From an uncultured Bacteroidota bacterium (GTDB lineage Bacteria; Bacteroidota; Bacteroidia; Flavobacteriales; Flavobacteriaceae): a DNA stretch of 16,375 nt. A program made the position numbers and the translations under genes. The number at the start of each line of letters is the position of its first letter. Within the stretch, counting starts at the first letter, position 1. The notes below the pieces were generated by a model. The model had not been told where the DNA came from. It ran no database searches and saw nothing but the letters and a program-made list of their open reading frames with translations. The stretch is from positions 1 through 16,375 of the forward strand of contig CAIJFC010000230.1 in NCBI GenBank assembly GCA_903819815.1. Reading direction: 5' to 3'. Positions 6,784 to 14,789 of this stretch are shown here, one piece after another.

Positions 6784-8577
6784 TTAATTGGTTTTGTAAA
6801 AGTCGGTAATTTTTTTGGCTTTTGAAACACCCACAACGTCTGAAATTTCTTTTTCTGATGCTAATTTCAATCTTTTAACACTTTTAAAGTGCTGAATTAA
6901 GGACAACATGGTTTTTTCGCCAATTCCAGGAATGGATTCTATAGAGGAATTAAGTGCCGATTGACTGCGTTTGTCTCTGTGAAATGTAATTCCAAAGCGA
7001 TGCGCTTCATTTCTAAGTTGCTGAATTACCTTCAAGGTTTCCGACTTTTTATCTAAATATAATGGCACAGAATCTCCTGGATAAAAAAGTTCTTCCAATC
7101 TTTTTGCTATTCCAATTATGGCTATTTTCCCTCGTAAACCCAATTCGTCTATGCTTTTCAATGCCGATGATAATTGTCCTTTTCCGCCATCTATAATTAT
7201 TAACTGAGGTAAAGGTTGGTTTTCGTCGAGCATTCGTTTGTATCTTCTATAAACCACTTCTTCCATCGAAGCAAAGTCGTCAGGTCCAACCACGGTTTTA
7301 ATATTAAAATGGCGGTAGTCTTTTTTACTAGGTTTCCCCTCTTTAAAAACTACACAAGCTGAAACCGGATTGGTTCCTTGAATATTGGAATTGTCAAAAC
7401 ATTCAATATGGCGTGGTTCTTCAGTAAGTCGTAAATCTTTTTGCATTTGCGCCATAATTCGGTTGGAATGACGTTCTGGATCTACAATTTGAAGTTGTTT
7501 TAGTTGCTCAATTCTATAAAACTTAGCATTTCTAATTGACAAATCTAAAATTTGCTTTTTATCACCTAATTGTGGAACAGTGATTTTTATATATTCGCCC
7601 AAATCAACTTTAAAAGGAACAATAATTTCTTTGGAAAGTAAATGGAATCTGTCTCTTAATTCAATTATAGCAAGTTCCAATAACTCTTCGTCTGATTCAT
7701 CCAATTTCTTTTTGATTTCTAAAGTATGGGAACGAATAATCGAGCCATGAGAAATTTGCAGAAAATTAATAAATGCCGCACTTTCATCGGAAACAATTGA
7801 AAACACATCAATATTTGTAATTTTTGGATTGATTATCGTGGAACGAGATTGATAATTCTCTAAAACGTCTATTTTTTCTTTTATTTTTTGAGCTTCTTCA
7901 AAATGCATTTCTGAAGCCAAATCATTCATTAGTTTCTTGAATTCTCTTTGACTTTCTTTGAAATTTCCCTTCAAAATTTCGCGGATTGCATCTACTTGTT
8001 TCTGATAATTTTCCAATAATTCAAACCCTTCACAAGGCCCTTTGCAATTTCCAATATGGTATTCTAAACAAACTTTAAATTTATGGGCTTCAATGTTATT
8101 TTTGCTCAAATCATAATTGCAAGTTCGCAGCGGATACAGTTCCTTAATTAGTTCTAAAATGGTATTCACCGTTTTGAAACTCGTATAAGGCCCAAAATAT
8201 TCCGAGCCGTCTTTCACCATTCTTCTCGTTGGAAAAATTCTTGGAAAAGCTTCTTTTTTTATGCAAATCCATGGGTAGGTTTTGTCGTCACGAAGCAATA
8301 CATTATAGCGCGGTTGCAATGTTTTTATTAAATTATTTTCCAATAAAAGCGCGTCGGTTTCAGTGGGAACGACAATGTGTTTTATAGTAACAATTTTTTT
8401 TACAAGCACATTCGTTTTAGCAGTATCGTGAATTTTATTAAAGTAGGAAGCCACTCTTTTTTTAAGATTTTTGGCTTTTCCAACATACAAAATTTTATCT
8501 TCTTTGTCATAATATTGATACACCCCAGGTCCGTCGGGCAAAGATTGTATCTGAAGTTGTAAAGTAGAATTTTGCAT
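6784..8577 (-). CDS. uvrC: Excinuclease ABC subunit C
   Basis: UvrC makes both incisions in nucleotide excision repair after UvrA/UvrB have located damage. The 597 residues match the family. Domains in order: GIY-YIG nuclease (~12-95, with GVY at 18-20, YVG at 31-33, R41 and E80) for the 3' cut; a four-cysteine cluster C153, C170, C178, C182, matching the [4Fe-4S] ligands reported for UvrC; UvrB-binding UVR motif (~213-240); RNase H-like nuclease (~390-535, with D395 in CFDNSN, D463 in IIDGGKGQLS and the H526/H533 pair) for the 5' cut; and tandem helix-hairpin-helix (~545-597, SIPGIGEKT). All key residues are present. The start ATG at 8577 is preceded by a strong hairpin and a perfect -7 box, so the gene seems to have its own promoter. 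It heads the uvrC-patatin pair. Confidence 0.97.
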   Translation of the reverse strand: MQNSTLQLQIQSLPDGPGVYQYYDKEDKILYVGKAKNLKKRVASYFNKIHDTAKTNVLVKKIVTIKHIVVPTETDALLLENNLIKTLQPRYNVLLRDDKTYPWICIKKEAFPRIFPTRRMVKDGSEYFGPYTSFKTVNTILELIKELYPLRTCNYDLSKNNIEAHKFKVCLEYHIGNCKGPCEGFELLENYQKQVDAIREILKGNFKESQREFKKLMNDLASEMHFEEAQKIKEKIDVLENYQSRSTIINPKITNIDVFSIVSDESAAFINFLQISHGSIIRSHTLEIKKKLDESDEELLELAIIELRDRFHLLSKEIIVPFKVDLGEYIKITVPQLGDKKQILDLSIRNAKFYRIEQLKQLQIVDPERHSNRIMAQMQKDLRLTEEPRHIECFDNSNIQGTNPVSACVVFKEGKPSKKDYRHFNIKTVVGPDDFASMEEVVYRRYKRMLDENQPLPQLIIIDGGKGQLSSALKSIDELGLRGKIAIIGIAKRLEELFYPGDSVPLYLDKKSETLKVIQQLRNEAHRFGITFHRDKRSQSALNSSIESIPGIGEKTMLSLIQHFKSVKRLKLASEKEISDVVGVSKAKKITDFYKTN

Positions 8578-8591
8578 TTATAATTTATTTC

Positions 8592-8627
8592 AATCCAATT
8601 AAAAACAGTTTGTTTCTTAATTGGATT
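8592..8627 (-). promoter_or_regulatory. Stem-loop in the uvrC leader
   Basis: A perfect 11-bp stem (8592-8602 with 8617-8627) is extended inward by five more pairs (8603-8607 with 8611-8615) with one bulged base at 8616 and a GTT loop. This makes a nearly continuous 16-bp hairpin in a 146-bp divergent gap. It ends 14 bases before the uvrC ATG and starts one base after the -7 box. If that box is used, the transcript would start at or within the hairpin. It has no U-tract in either direction, so a terminator is unlikely. Possible roles are mRNA stability or an operator at the transcription start. Confidence 0.6.
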
Positions 8628-8628
8628 T

Positions 8629-8636
8629 CAAATTTA
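8629..8636 (-). promoter_or_regulatory. -7 box of the uvrC promoter
   Basis: Minus-strand TAAATTTG is an exact TAnnTTTG match placed 51 bases before the uvrC start. No clear TTG is visible at the -33 position. For the divergent plus-strand gene only weaker words are seen (TAATTTTC at 8692-8699 and TACTTTTA at 8700-8707). Confidence 0.45.
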
Positions 8637-8723
8637 CAAAATCTCGCATTTAAAAGCGAAAAACAGACGAGAACTTCTATTTTATAAGGCATAATTTTCT
8701 ACTTTTAACGTTTTAACTAAATT

Positions 8724-9701
8724 ATGAGTATTTTAGAACATAAAAGCATCACTATTTTTAAGGAAACGGTTTTGCCTGGCGAAAGCAAAACAATCAACAT
8801 GGAAATTGCGACTTTGCATACCATGACGAAATTAAAGATCCCTATAATTGTAGAAAGATCAAAATACAGCGGTCCTACAATTCTATTTTCGGCTGGATTA
8901 CATGGTGATGAAATTAACGGAATTGAAATCGTACGACAGATAATTACCAAAGATATCAACAAACCAAAAACAGGAACCATTATTTGCATTCCTGTAATTA
9001 ATGTTTTTGGATTTGTAAATCAAAGTCGGGAATTCCCAGATAAAAGGGATTTAAATCGAGTTTTTCCTGGAAGTAAAAAAGGATCTTTGGCCAGTAGATT
9101 TGCCTATTATCTTTTAAAAGAAATTATGCCCCACATTGATTATGCTATTGATTTTCATGCTGGTGGCGCTAGTAGATTCAATGCCCCACAAATTAGAATT
9201 GTTCCAAAAAATGCGGAATTAAAAAAGTTAGCCGATATTTTCCAAGCGCCTTTTGCATTGTACTCCAAAAATATTGCAGGGTCCTTTAGAAATTCTTGCG
9301 ATAAATTAGGCGTAAAAATGTTGTTGTTTGAAGGTGGAAAATCGGTGAATATTAACGAAGACGTAACCCAGGAAGGAATAGAAGGAACAAAGAGAGTTTT
9401 GGACCATCTTGGAATGCTTAACTCCAGAAAAGAAGTAACTTATCCTGAAAAACCAACAATCTATATCACCAAATCGAACTGGATCAGAGCAAAATATTCT
9501 GGGATGTTCCACGGATATACCCAAATTGGAAATTACGTTACTAGAGGGCAATTGCTAGCCACGATTTCTGATCCTTATGGAAAAATTGAATTTACGGTAA
9601 AAGCACCCAATTCAGGATATATTATCAATGTAAATGATGCGCCTATTGTTTACCAAGGCGATGCTATTTATCATATTTCAACTCAAATAAGCGATGTTTA
9701 A
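8724..9701 (+). CDS. Succinylglutamate desuccinylase/aspartoacylase family zinc hydrolase
   Basis: A 325-residue member of the AstE/AspA branch of the M14 metallocarboxypeptidase fold, which cleaves N-acyl or amide bonds of small acyl-amino-acid-like substrates. The zinc ligands are visible: H60 and E63 in GLHGDEING, and H145 in DFHAGG. The RDLNR motif (108-112) gives the substrate-binding arginine, and E203 in LLFEGGKS is placed as the catalytic glutamate. Residues ~250-318 form a beta-rich tail resembling a lipoyl-type barrel, as in other members. There is no signal peptide, so it is cytoplasmic. The start ATG at 8724 follows the leader of the divergent uvrC. Its last 8 bases overlap the 5-formyltetrahydrofolate cyclo-ligase gene. 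In relatives I recall it near a RimK-like ATP-grasp gene, which is absent here. The true substrate is unknown; an arginine-succinyltransferase role is unlikely, as no other ast gene is in view. Confidence 0.88.
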   Translation: MSILEHKSITIFKETVLPGESKTINMEIATLHTMTKLKIPIIVERSKYSGPTILFSAGLHGDEINGIEIVRQIITKDINKPKTGTIICIPVINVFGFVNQSREFPDKRDLNRVFPGSKKGSLASRFAYYLLKEIMPHIDYAIDFHAGGASRFNAPQIRIVPKNAELKKLADIFQAPFALYSKNIAGSFRNSCDKLGVKMLLFEGGKSVNINEDVTQEGIEGTKRVLDHLGMLNSRKEVTYPEKPTIYITKSNWIRAKYSGMFHGYTQIGNYVTRGQLLATISDPYGKIEFTVKAPNSGYIINVNDAPIVYQGDAIYHISTQISDV

Positions 9702-10257
9702 GAATGAAATTCGTTTAAAATACAAAGAACTCCGTCGTTCTTTATCTGAAAACCAGATAGAAGAATTGAGTTTGGCTATAGCCAATGAGGTCTTGTTGCT
9801 CCCGATTTGGGAGAAAACGTACTTTCATATTTATCTTCCCATCGAAGAACAGAAAGAAGTAAACACCGAATACATTTTACATTTATTATCTGGAAAAGAC
9901 AAAGAAATTTGTATTTCAAAAAGTGATTTTGAAACTCGAAAAATGACTTCAATTTTATTGACTGATTCTACTAAAATCAAAAAAAACAACTACAATATTC
10001 CAGAACCCGTGGATGGAATTGAAGTGCCTTCCAATAAAATAGAAGTAGTTTTTATTCCTTTATTAGCATTTGACAAAAAAGGAAATCGAGTGGGTTACGG
10101 TAAAGGATTCTACGATAAATTTTTAGCGGAATGCCATCCAATTACCATTAAAATTGGCTTGTCTTTTTTTGAACCAGAAGAATTAATTTCGGATGTTACT
10201 ACTTCAGACATCCAACTCAACTACTGCGTTACTCCAAATAAAGTATTCAAATTCTAA
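9694..10257 (+). CDS. 5-formyltetrahydrofolate cyclo-ligase
   Basis: Also called MTHFS; this enzyme converts 5-formyltetrahydrofolate to 5,10-methenyltetrahydrofolate with ATP, returning a stored folate to one-carbon metabolism. The 187 residues fit the family. Diagnostic features are the basic N-terminal helix with RLKYKELRRSLS, the IPEP motif (102-105), and the nucleotide-binding FDKKGNRVGYGKGFYDKFL loop (126-144, with GYGKGFYD). The C-terminal SDIQLNYCVTP matches the family's last strand. The start ATG at 9694 lies inside the end of the preceding gene, in another frame, with an 8-bp overlap, so translational coupling is likely. Its stop is 3 bp from the convergent lspA stop with no terminator between. 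Confidence 0.95.
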   Translation: MFKNEIRLKYKELRRSLSENQIEELSLAIANEVLLLPIWEKTYFHIYLPIEEQKEVNTEYILHLLSGKDKEICISKSDFETRKMTSILLTDSTKIKKNNYNIPEPVDGIEVPSNKIEVVFIPLLAFDKKGNRVGYGKGFYDKFLAECHPITIKIGLSFFEPEELISDVTTSDIQLNYCVTPNKVFKF

Positions 10258-10260
10258 TTT

Positions 10261-10869
10261 TTACTCTGAATCCTGAGTTTTAGGAAAGGCTTTTTTGTTG
10301 AAAACAATTAATATTCCAACTCCTGTTGAAATGGCCATGTCGGCAACATTGAAAATAGCATTAAAGAAGGTGAAAAATTTCCCTCCCCAAAATGGCAGCC
10401 AACTAGGTAAATTTCCTTCCCATATTGGAAAATAAAATAAATCTACTACTTTCCCGTAAAATAACTGTCCGTAGGGTTTGTCTGAGAATAATGTTGCTAC
10501 AGTATGGTAACTGTCATCGAAAATAACCCCATAAAACACAGAATCGATAATATTCCCAAATGCACCAGCAAAAATAAGCGCTATGGCTACAATTAAGAAA
10601 TTGGAACTTTGTTTTTTAACCGCGTCCCAAAGCCAATAGGCAATTCCTGTTACGGCAACTAATCTAAAAAGAGTTAGAATAATTTTACCGTAAGACCCTG
10701 GAATTTGCGTGCCCCAAGCCATCCCTTCATTTTCAATAAAAAGAATTTTAAACCAATTGAAAACCACGACTTCCTCCCCTAATTCAAAGTGAGTTTTGAT
10801 ATAAATTTTCGAAATTTGGTCAACTAATAATATAATGAAAATTAGTAAAAAGGATTTTTTTAATGACAT
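10261..10869 (-). CDS. lspA: Lipoprotein signal peptidase (signal peptidase II)
   Basis: This inner-membrane aspartyl protease removes the signal peptide from diacylglyceryl-modified prolipoproteins. Four hydrophobic spans are visible (about 6-24, 62-82, 90-112 and 168-190). Conserved motifs: VDQISK (16-21), NEGMAWG (47-53), GAFGNIIDS with D109, GKVVDLFYFP with D143, and FNVADMAIS with D177. D143 and D177 match the catalytic pair known from the P. aeruginosa structure. At 202 residues it is longer than the ~165 of E. coli: about 25 extra residues lie between D109 and D143 and about 16 between D143 and D177, extra periplasmic loops of the kind usual in Bacteroidota. It is third in the order ileS-dksA-lspA and may also have its own promoter. 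It converges on the folate enzyme gene. Confidence 0.95.
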   Translation of the reverse strand: MSLKKSFLLIFIILLVDQISKIYIKTHFELGEEVVVFNWFKILFIENEGMAWGTQIPGSYGKIILTLFRLVAVTGIAYWLWDAVKKQSSNFLIVAIALIFAGAFGNIIDSVFYGVIFDDSYHTVATLFSDKPYGQLFYGKVVDLFYFPIWEGNLPSWLPFWGGKFFTFFNAIFNVADMAISTGVGILIVFNKKAFPKTQDSE

Positions 10870-10888
10870 TTTATAAATTTTGGTACCG

Positions 10889-10896
10889 CAAAAATA
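10889..10896 (-). promoter_or_regulatory. Candidate -7 box of lspA
   Basis: Minus-strand TATTTTTG is an exact TAnnTTTG match 19 bases before the lspA ATG. A TTG lies 15 bases further upstream (10914-10912), slightly short of the usual 17-23 spacing and touching the base of the hairpin behind dksA. The arrangement suggests that lspA can be transcribed apart from ileS-dksA. Confidence 0.35.
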
Positions 10897-10913
10897 ATAC
10901 TATTTTTAATACA

Positions 10914-10937
10914 AAACGCCCCTCGAAAGGAGCGTTT
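10914..10937 (-). terminator. Hairpin after the dksA-family gene, possible attenuating terminator
   Basis: AAACGC...GCGTTT arms (10914-10923 with 10928-10937) form a 10-bp stem with one C-A mismatch and a CGAA loop. It lies 25 bases past the DksA-family stop. On the minus strand the stem runs into TTTTGTATT, a weak U-tract. It probably ends part of the ileS-dksA transcript and lets some read through to lspA. Confidence 0.5.
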
Positions 10938-10962
10938 AAAATTATTGTGATAAAATATTATT

Positions 10963-11343
10963 TTATCGCTGTAGATTTTTGGCTTCAATGCTCATTGTAG
11001 CGTGAGGAACCACAAGCAATCGTTCTTTACTTATTAATTTACCTGTTACTTTACAGAAACCGTAGGTTTTGTTTTCTACACGGAAAAGGGCATTTTTCAA
11101 GTCGCGAATAAACTTCTCTTGGCGAATTGCCAATTGTGAGTTTGCTTCTTTTGACATGGTTTCGCTTCCTTCTTCAAATGCTTTGAATGTAGGAGAGGTG
11201 TCGTCTGTTCCGTTATTTAAATCGTTCATATAGGCACTTTTAATCAACTCTAAATCAGTTTGTGCTTTTTGTATTTTGTTTATTATCAATTCTTTGAACT
11301 CTGCCAAGTCAGCGTCTGAGTATCTTAAGGTGTCTATTGCCAT
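10963..11343 (-). CDS. DksA/TraR-family regulator with degenerate zinc finger
   Basis: A 126-residue protein of the DksA/TraR family, which binds in the secondary channel of RNA polymerase and, with ppGpp in proteobacteria, modulates promoter choice. A helical hairpin covers ~10-90, followed by the finger region 93-121. In classical DksA the finger is C-x2-C-x17-C-x2-C; here the same positions read C97, T100, S118, A121, so three of four cysteines are lost while the surrounding residues (YGFC, GKLI, RL, PHAT) keep the fold's spacing. The coiled-coil tip lacks a recognisable DPxDxA motif; the nearest stretch reads NGTDDTSPTF (44-53). It lies 7 bp after ileS and before lspA, so it is co-transcribed with ileS. 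Whether it works as a DksA in stress control is not shown. Confidence 0.85.
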   Translation of the reverse strand: MAIDTLRYSDADLAEFKELIINKIQKAQTDLELIKSAYMNDLNNGTDDTSPTFKAFEEGSETMSKEANSQLAIRQEKFIRDLKNALFRVENKTYGFCKVTGKLISKERLLVVPHATMSIEAKNLQR

Positions 11344-11350
11344 TCTGTAC

Positions 11351-14300
11351 TTATTTATTAATTGCTATTCGTGTTGTTATTTCATCAAATTCAATTGCAA
11401 CTCCACTTTCTAATTCGTCTACAAAAACCAATAAATCGGTTAATGTTTCTGATTTTATATAAGCTTCATTGTTAAGAATTGCGGTTTCCAAATCTCCATT
11501 TCTTTGAATTTGAACTTTGATTTTATCGGTAACTTCAAATCCAGAGTCCTTTCTAATGTTCTGAATTCTATTTACTAATTCTCGTGCAATTCCTTCCTGA
11601 TGCAATTCCTCAGAAATTGAAATATCTAAAGCCACTGTGATTCCATTTGAATTGGCTACCAACCAACCTTCAATATCTTGCGACGAAATTTCAACTTCTT
11701 GTAATGTTAAAATTATACTTTTTTCTTGAATAATGATACTTATTTCTCCTTCTCTTTCAAATTTATTAATTTGTTCCGAAGAAAAACTTTGTATCTCCTT
11801 GGCAATCAAGCCAATATCCTTTCCAAATCTCGGTCCTAATGTCTTAAAATTAGGCTTAATTTGCTTCACTAATATCCCTGAAGCATCATCTAAAAGTACA
11901 ATTTCTTTTACGTTTACCTCTGCTTTTATTAAATCAGAAACGGCTTCAATTTCAGCACGTTGACTCTCTTCAAGTATTGGTATCATTATCTTTTGTAAAG
12001 GCTGACGCACTTTTATCATTTCCTTTTTTCGAAGAGATAATACTAATGAGGAGATGGTTTGCGCCTTCTCCATTTTACTCTCTAATGATTTATCAACATA
12101 CTTTTCAACGCATTGAGGAAAATCAGCCAAATGTACACTTTCAAAATTTTCTGATTGTGTTGCTAATGTTAAATCTCTGTATAATTTATCCATGAAAAAT
12201 GGAGCAATTGGAGCGCCTAATTTGCTTATCGCCAATAAACATTCGTACAAAGTTTGGTAGGCTGCAATTTTATCTTGACTGTATTCGCCTTTCCAAAAAC
12301 GTCTTCTACACAAGCGAACGTACCAGTTGCTTAGGTTTTCCTGTACAAAATCAGAAATGGCTCTTGCCGCTTTTGTAGGCTCGTAATCTGCATAAGCTGA
12401 ATCAACTGTTTTTATTAAGGTGTTCAATTCTGAAATGATCCATTGGTCAATTTCAGGGCGTTCATTTACAGGAATTGTAGCTTCTGAATAGTTGAATTTA
12501 TCAATATTAGCATACAAACTAAAAAACGAATAGGTGTTGTATAGCGTTCCGAAAAATTTACGGCGAACCTCAGCAATTCCTTCTAAATCGAATTTTAAAT
12601 TGTCCCACGGATTGGCATTTGAAATCATATACCAACGAGTAGCGTCAGGGCCATATTCAATTAAAGTTTCAAATGGGTCTGCGGCATTTCCTAAACGTTT
12701 CGACATTTTCTGGCCGTTTTTGTCCAATACCAAACCATTTGAAACTACATTTTTATAGGAAACTTTGTCAAAAACCAAAGTTGAAATGGCGTGTAGAGTA
12801 TAAAACCACCCTCTAGTTTGATCTACTCCTTCGGCAATAAAATCGGCAGGGAAAGCTTTATTCCCATCAATCAATTCCTTATTTTCAAACGGATAATGCC
12901 ATTGAGCATAAGGCATCGCTCCTGAATCAAACCAAACATCAATTAAGTCGGATTCCCTTTTCATTGGTTTACCCGATGCAGAAACTAAAGTGATTTCATC
13001 AACTACATTTTTATGTAAATCAACCAAATCATAATTGGTTTCATCCATATTTCCAATTTCAAACCCTGCGAAAGGATTCGATTTTTGGAAACCTGCAGCA
13101 ATTGATTTTTCTATTTCGTTGTATAATTCTTCCACAGAACCAATCAGAATTTCTTCTCCCAAACCTTCGGGACCGTCTTCAGTTCTCCAAATTGGCAATG
13201 GGACTCCCCAATATCTTGATCGTGATAAATTCCAATCGTTAGCATTTTTTAACCAGTTTCCGAAACGCCCTTCACCAGTTGCTTTGGGTTTCCAGTTGAT
13301 GGTTTCGTTCAAGTCGAACATTCTTTCGCGCACTTTTGTAATTTCTATGAACCAAGAATCCAATGGGTAATACAAAATTGGCGTGTCTGTTCTCCAACAA
13401 TGCGGGTAACTGTGCACGTATTTTTCAACTTTAAACGCTTTGTTTTGTTCTTTTAACTGAATGGCAATTTCCACATCGGCAGAACGCTCAGGGGCTTCGC
13501 CTTCGTTATAGTATTCGTTTTTAACGTATTTTCCAGCGTAAACACCTGTGTGAGAGCTAAATTTGCCTTGCAAATTTACCAATGGTACAGGATTTCCGTT
13601 TTCATCTAAAACTAACATTGGCGGTACTTCAGGAACCGCTTCTTTTGCCACTTTAGCATCATCGGCACCAAAAGTTGGCGCAGTGTGCACAATCCCAGTT
13701 CCATCTTCTGTAGTCACAAAATCGCCGGAAATAACTCTAAACGCATTTTCAGGATTTTGATACGGCAACGCTAATTGCATCAATTGCTCGTATCGAATTC
13801 CAACTAAATCAAGTCCTTTGCATTCGGCTATAATTGTATATGGAATTTGTTTGTCGCCAGCTTTAAAATTATCAAAATCTGAGGCGACTTTACTTTCGAA
13901 AAACCCTTTTGAGAATTGTTTTCCAACTAAATTTTTAGCTAGAATTACTTTTGAAGGTAAAAAAGTATATTGATTGAACGTATCAACCAAAACATAATCA
14001 ATCTTTGGGCCTACGGTTAATGCCGTGTTACTTGGTAAAGTCCAAGGAGTTGTGGTCCAGGCTAGAATATATATATCTCCAAAATTATTTAAGAAGCTAG
14101 GTAATGAATCGTTAATTGCTTTAAATTGAGCTACAACAGTGGTGTCAGTTACGTCTCTATAACTTCCTGGCTGGTTGACTTCATGCGAAGATAGTCCCGT
14201 TCCCGCTTTCGGAGAATACGGCTGAACGGTATATCCTTTATACATCAAATCCTTGTCATAGATTTGTTTTAAAAGCCACCAAACCGTTTCCATGTATTTG

Positions 14301-14764
14301 GATTTGTAAGTCACGTATGGATTTTGCATATCAACCCAATACCCCATTTTTTCAGTTAAATCGTTCCACACATCAGTGTAGCGCATAACTGTTTTTTTAC
14401 AAGCTTCGTTATATTGTTCTACAGAAATAGTTTTGCCAATGTCTTCTTTGGTAATTCCAAGTTCCTTTTCAGTTCCTAATTCTACCGGTAGACCATGAGT
14501 GTCCCAACCCGCTTTTCGCTTTACTTGGAATCCTTTTTGGGTTTTATATCTACAAAAAATATCTTTAATGGCTCTTGCCATCACGTGATGAATCCCTGGT
14601 AAACCATTTGCAGATGGCGGACCTTCAAAAAATACGAATGGCTGATTGCCTTCGCGAGTAGTAATACTCTTCTCGAATATGTTTTCTTTTTTCCAAAAAT
14701 CAAGTACTTCTGAAGCCACATTTGGCAAGTCAAGTCCCTTGTATTCAGTAAATTTAGTGCTCAT
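11351..14764 (-). CDS. ileS: Isoleucyl-tRNA synthetase, type 2 with GIHH signature
   Basis: Charges tRNA-Ile with isoleucine and hydrolyses mischarged valine. At 1137 residues it is well above the ~930-940 of type 1 bacterial enzymes. The last ~250 residues lack the C-terminal cysteine zinc finger of type 1 (the last cysteine is in FPQC), so it belongs to the eukaryote-like type 2. Domains: catalytic Rossmann fold with the HIGH region at 54-60 (GLPGIHH) and KMSKR at 686-690; editing domain CP1 inserted at about 190-440, with the threonine-rich WTTTPWTLPSN (236-246) and HTAPTFGADD (360-369); anticodon-binding and C-terminal domains from about 740. The HIGH tetrapeptide reads G57-I58-H59-H60 (codons at 14585-14596), with the first and third positions swapped. 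The start ATG at 14764 gives the normal N-terminus. It heads the ileS-dksA-lspA cluster and is the only ileS in view. Confidence 0.97.
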   Translation of the reverse strand: MSTKFTEYKGLDLPNVASEVLDFWKKENIFEKSITTREGNQPFVFFEGPPSANGLPGIHHVMARAIKDIFCRYKTQKGFQVKRKAGWDTHGLPVELGTEKELGITKEDIGKTISVEQYNEACKKTVMRYTDVWNDLTEKMGYWVDMQNPYVTYKSKYMETVWWLLKQIYDKDLMYKGYTVQPYSPKAGTGLSSHEVNQPGSYRDVTDTTVVAQFKAINDSLPSFLNNFGDIYILAWTTTPWTLPSNTALTVGPKIDYVLVDTFNQYTFLPSKVILAKNLVGKQFSKGFFESKVASDFDNFKAGDKQIPYTIIAECKGLDLVGIRYEQLMQLALPYQNPENAFRVISGDFVTTEDGTGIVHTAPTFGADDAKVAKEAVPEVPPMLVLDENGNPVPLVNLQGKFSSHTGVYAGKYVKNEYYNEGEAPERSADVEIAIQLKEQNKAFKVEKYVHSYPHCWRTDTPILYYPLDSWFIEITKVRERMFDLNETINWKPKATGEGRFGNWLKNANDWNLSRSRYWGVPLPIWRTEDGPEGLGEEILIGSVEELYNEIEKSIAAGFQKSNPFAGFEIGNMDETNYDLVDLHKNVVDEITLVSASGKPMKRESDLIDVWFDSGAMPYAQWHYPFENKELIDGNKAFPADFIAEGVDQTRGWFYTLHAISTLVFDKVSYKNVVSNGLVLDKNGQKMSKRLGNAADPFETLIEYGPDATRWYMISNANPWDNLKFDLEGIAEVRRKFFGTLYNTYSFFSLYANIDKFNYSEATIPVNERPEIDQWIISELNTLIKTVDSAYADYEPTKAARAISDFVQENLSNWYVRLCRRRFWKGEYSQDKIAAYQTLYECLLAISKLGAPIAPFFMDKLYRDLTLATQSENFESVHLADFPQCVEKYVDKSLESKMEKAQTISSLVLSLRKKEMIKVRQPLQKIMIPILEESQRAEIEAVSDLIKAEVNVKEIVLLDDASGILVKQIKPNFKTLGPRFGKDIGLIAKEIQSFSSEQINKFEREGEISIIIQEKSIILTLQEVEISSQDIEGWLVANSNGITVALDISISEELHQEGIARELVNRIQNIRKDSGFEVTDKIKVQIQRNGDLETAILNNEAYIKSETLTDLLVFVDELESGVAIEFDEITTRIAINK

Positions 14765-14789
14765 TTTATCCTTTTCTTAAATCGTTTTG

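Noticed and set aside
8717..8989. 90-residue minus-strand frame opposite the AstE/AspA-family gene
   Set aside because: It lies fully over a conserved coding start with zinc motif HGDE on the plus strand; the hydrophobic translation is a by-product of that sequence.
11733..13760. Several plus-strand frames of 65-111 codons opposite ileS
   Set aside because: All are antisense shadows of the conserved synthetase; none has a family signature.
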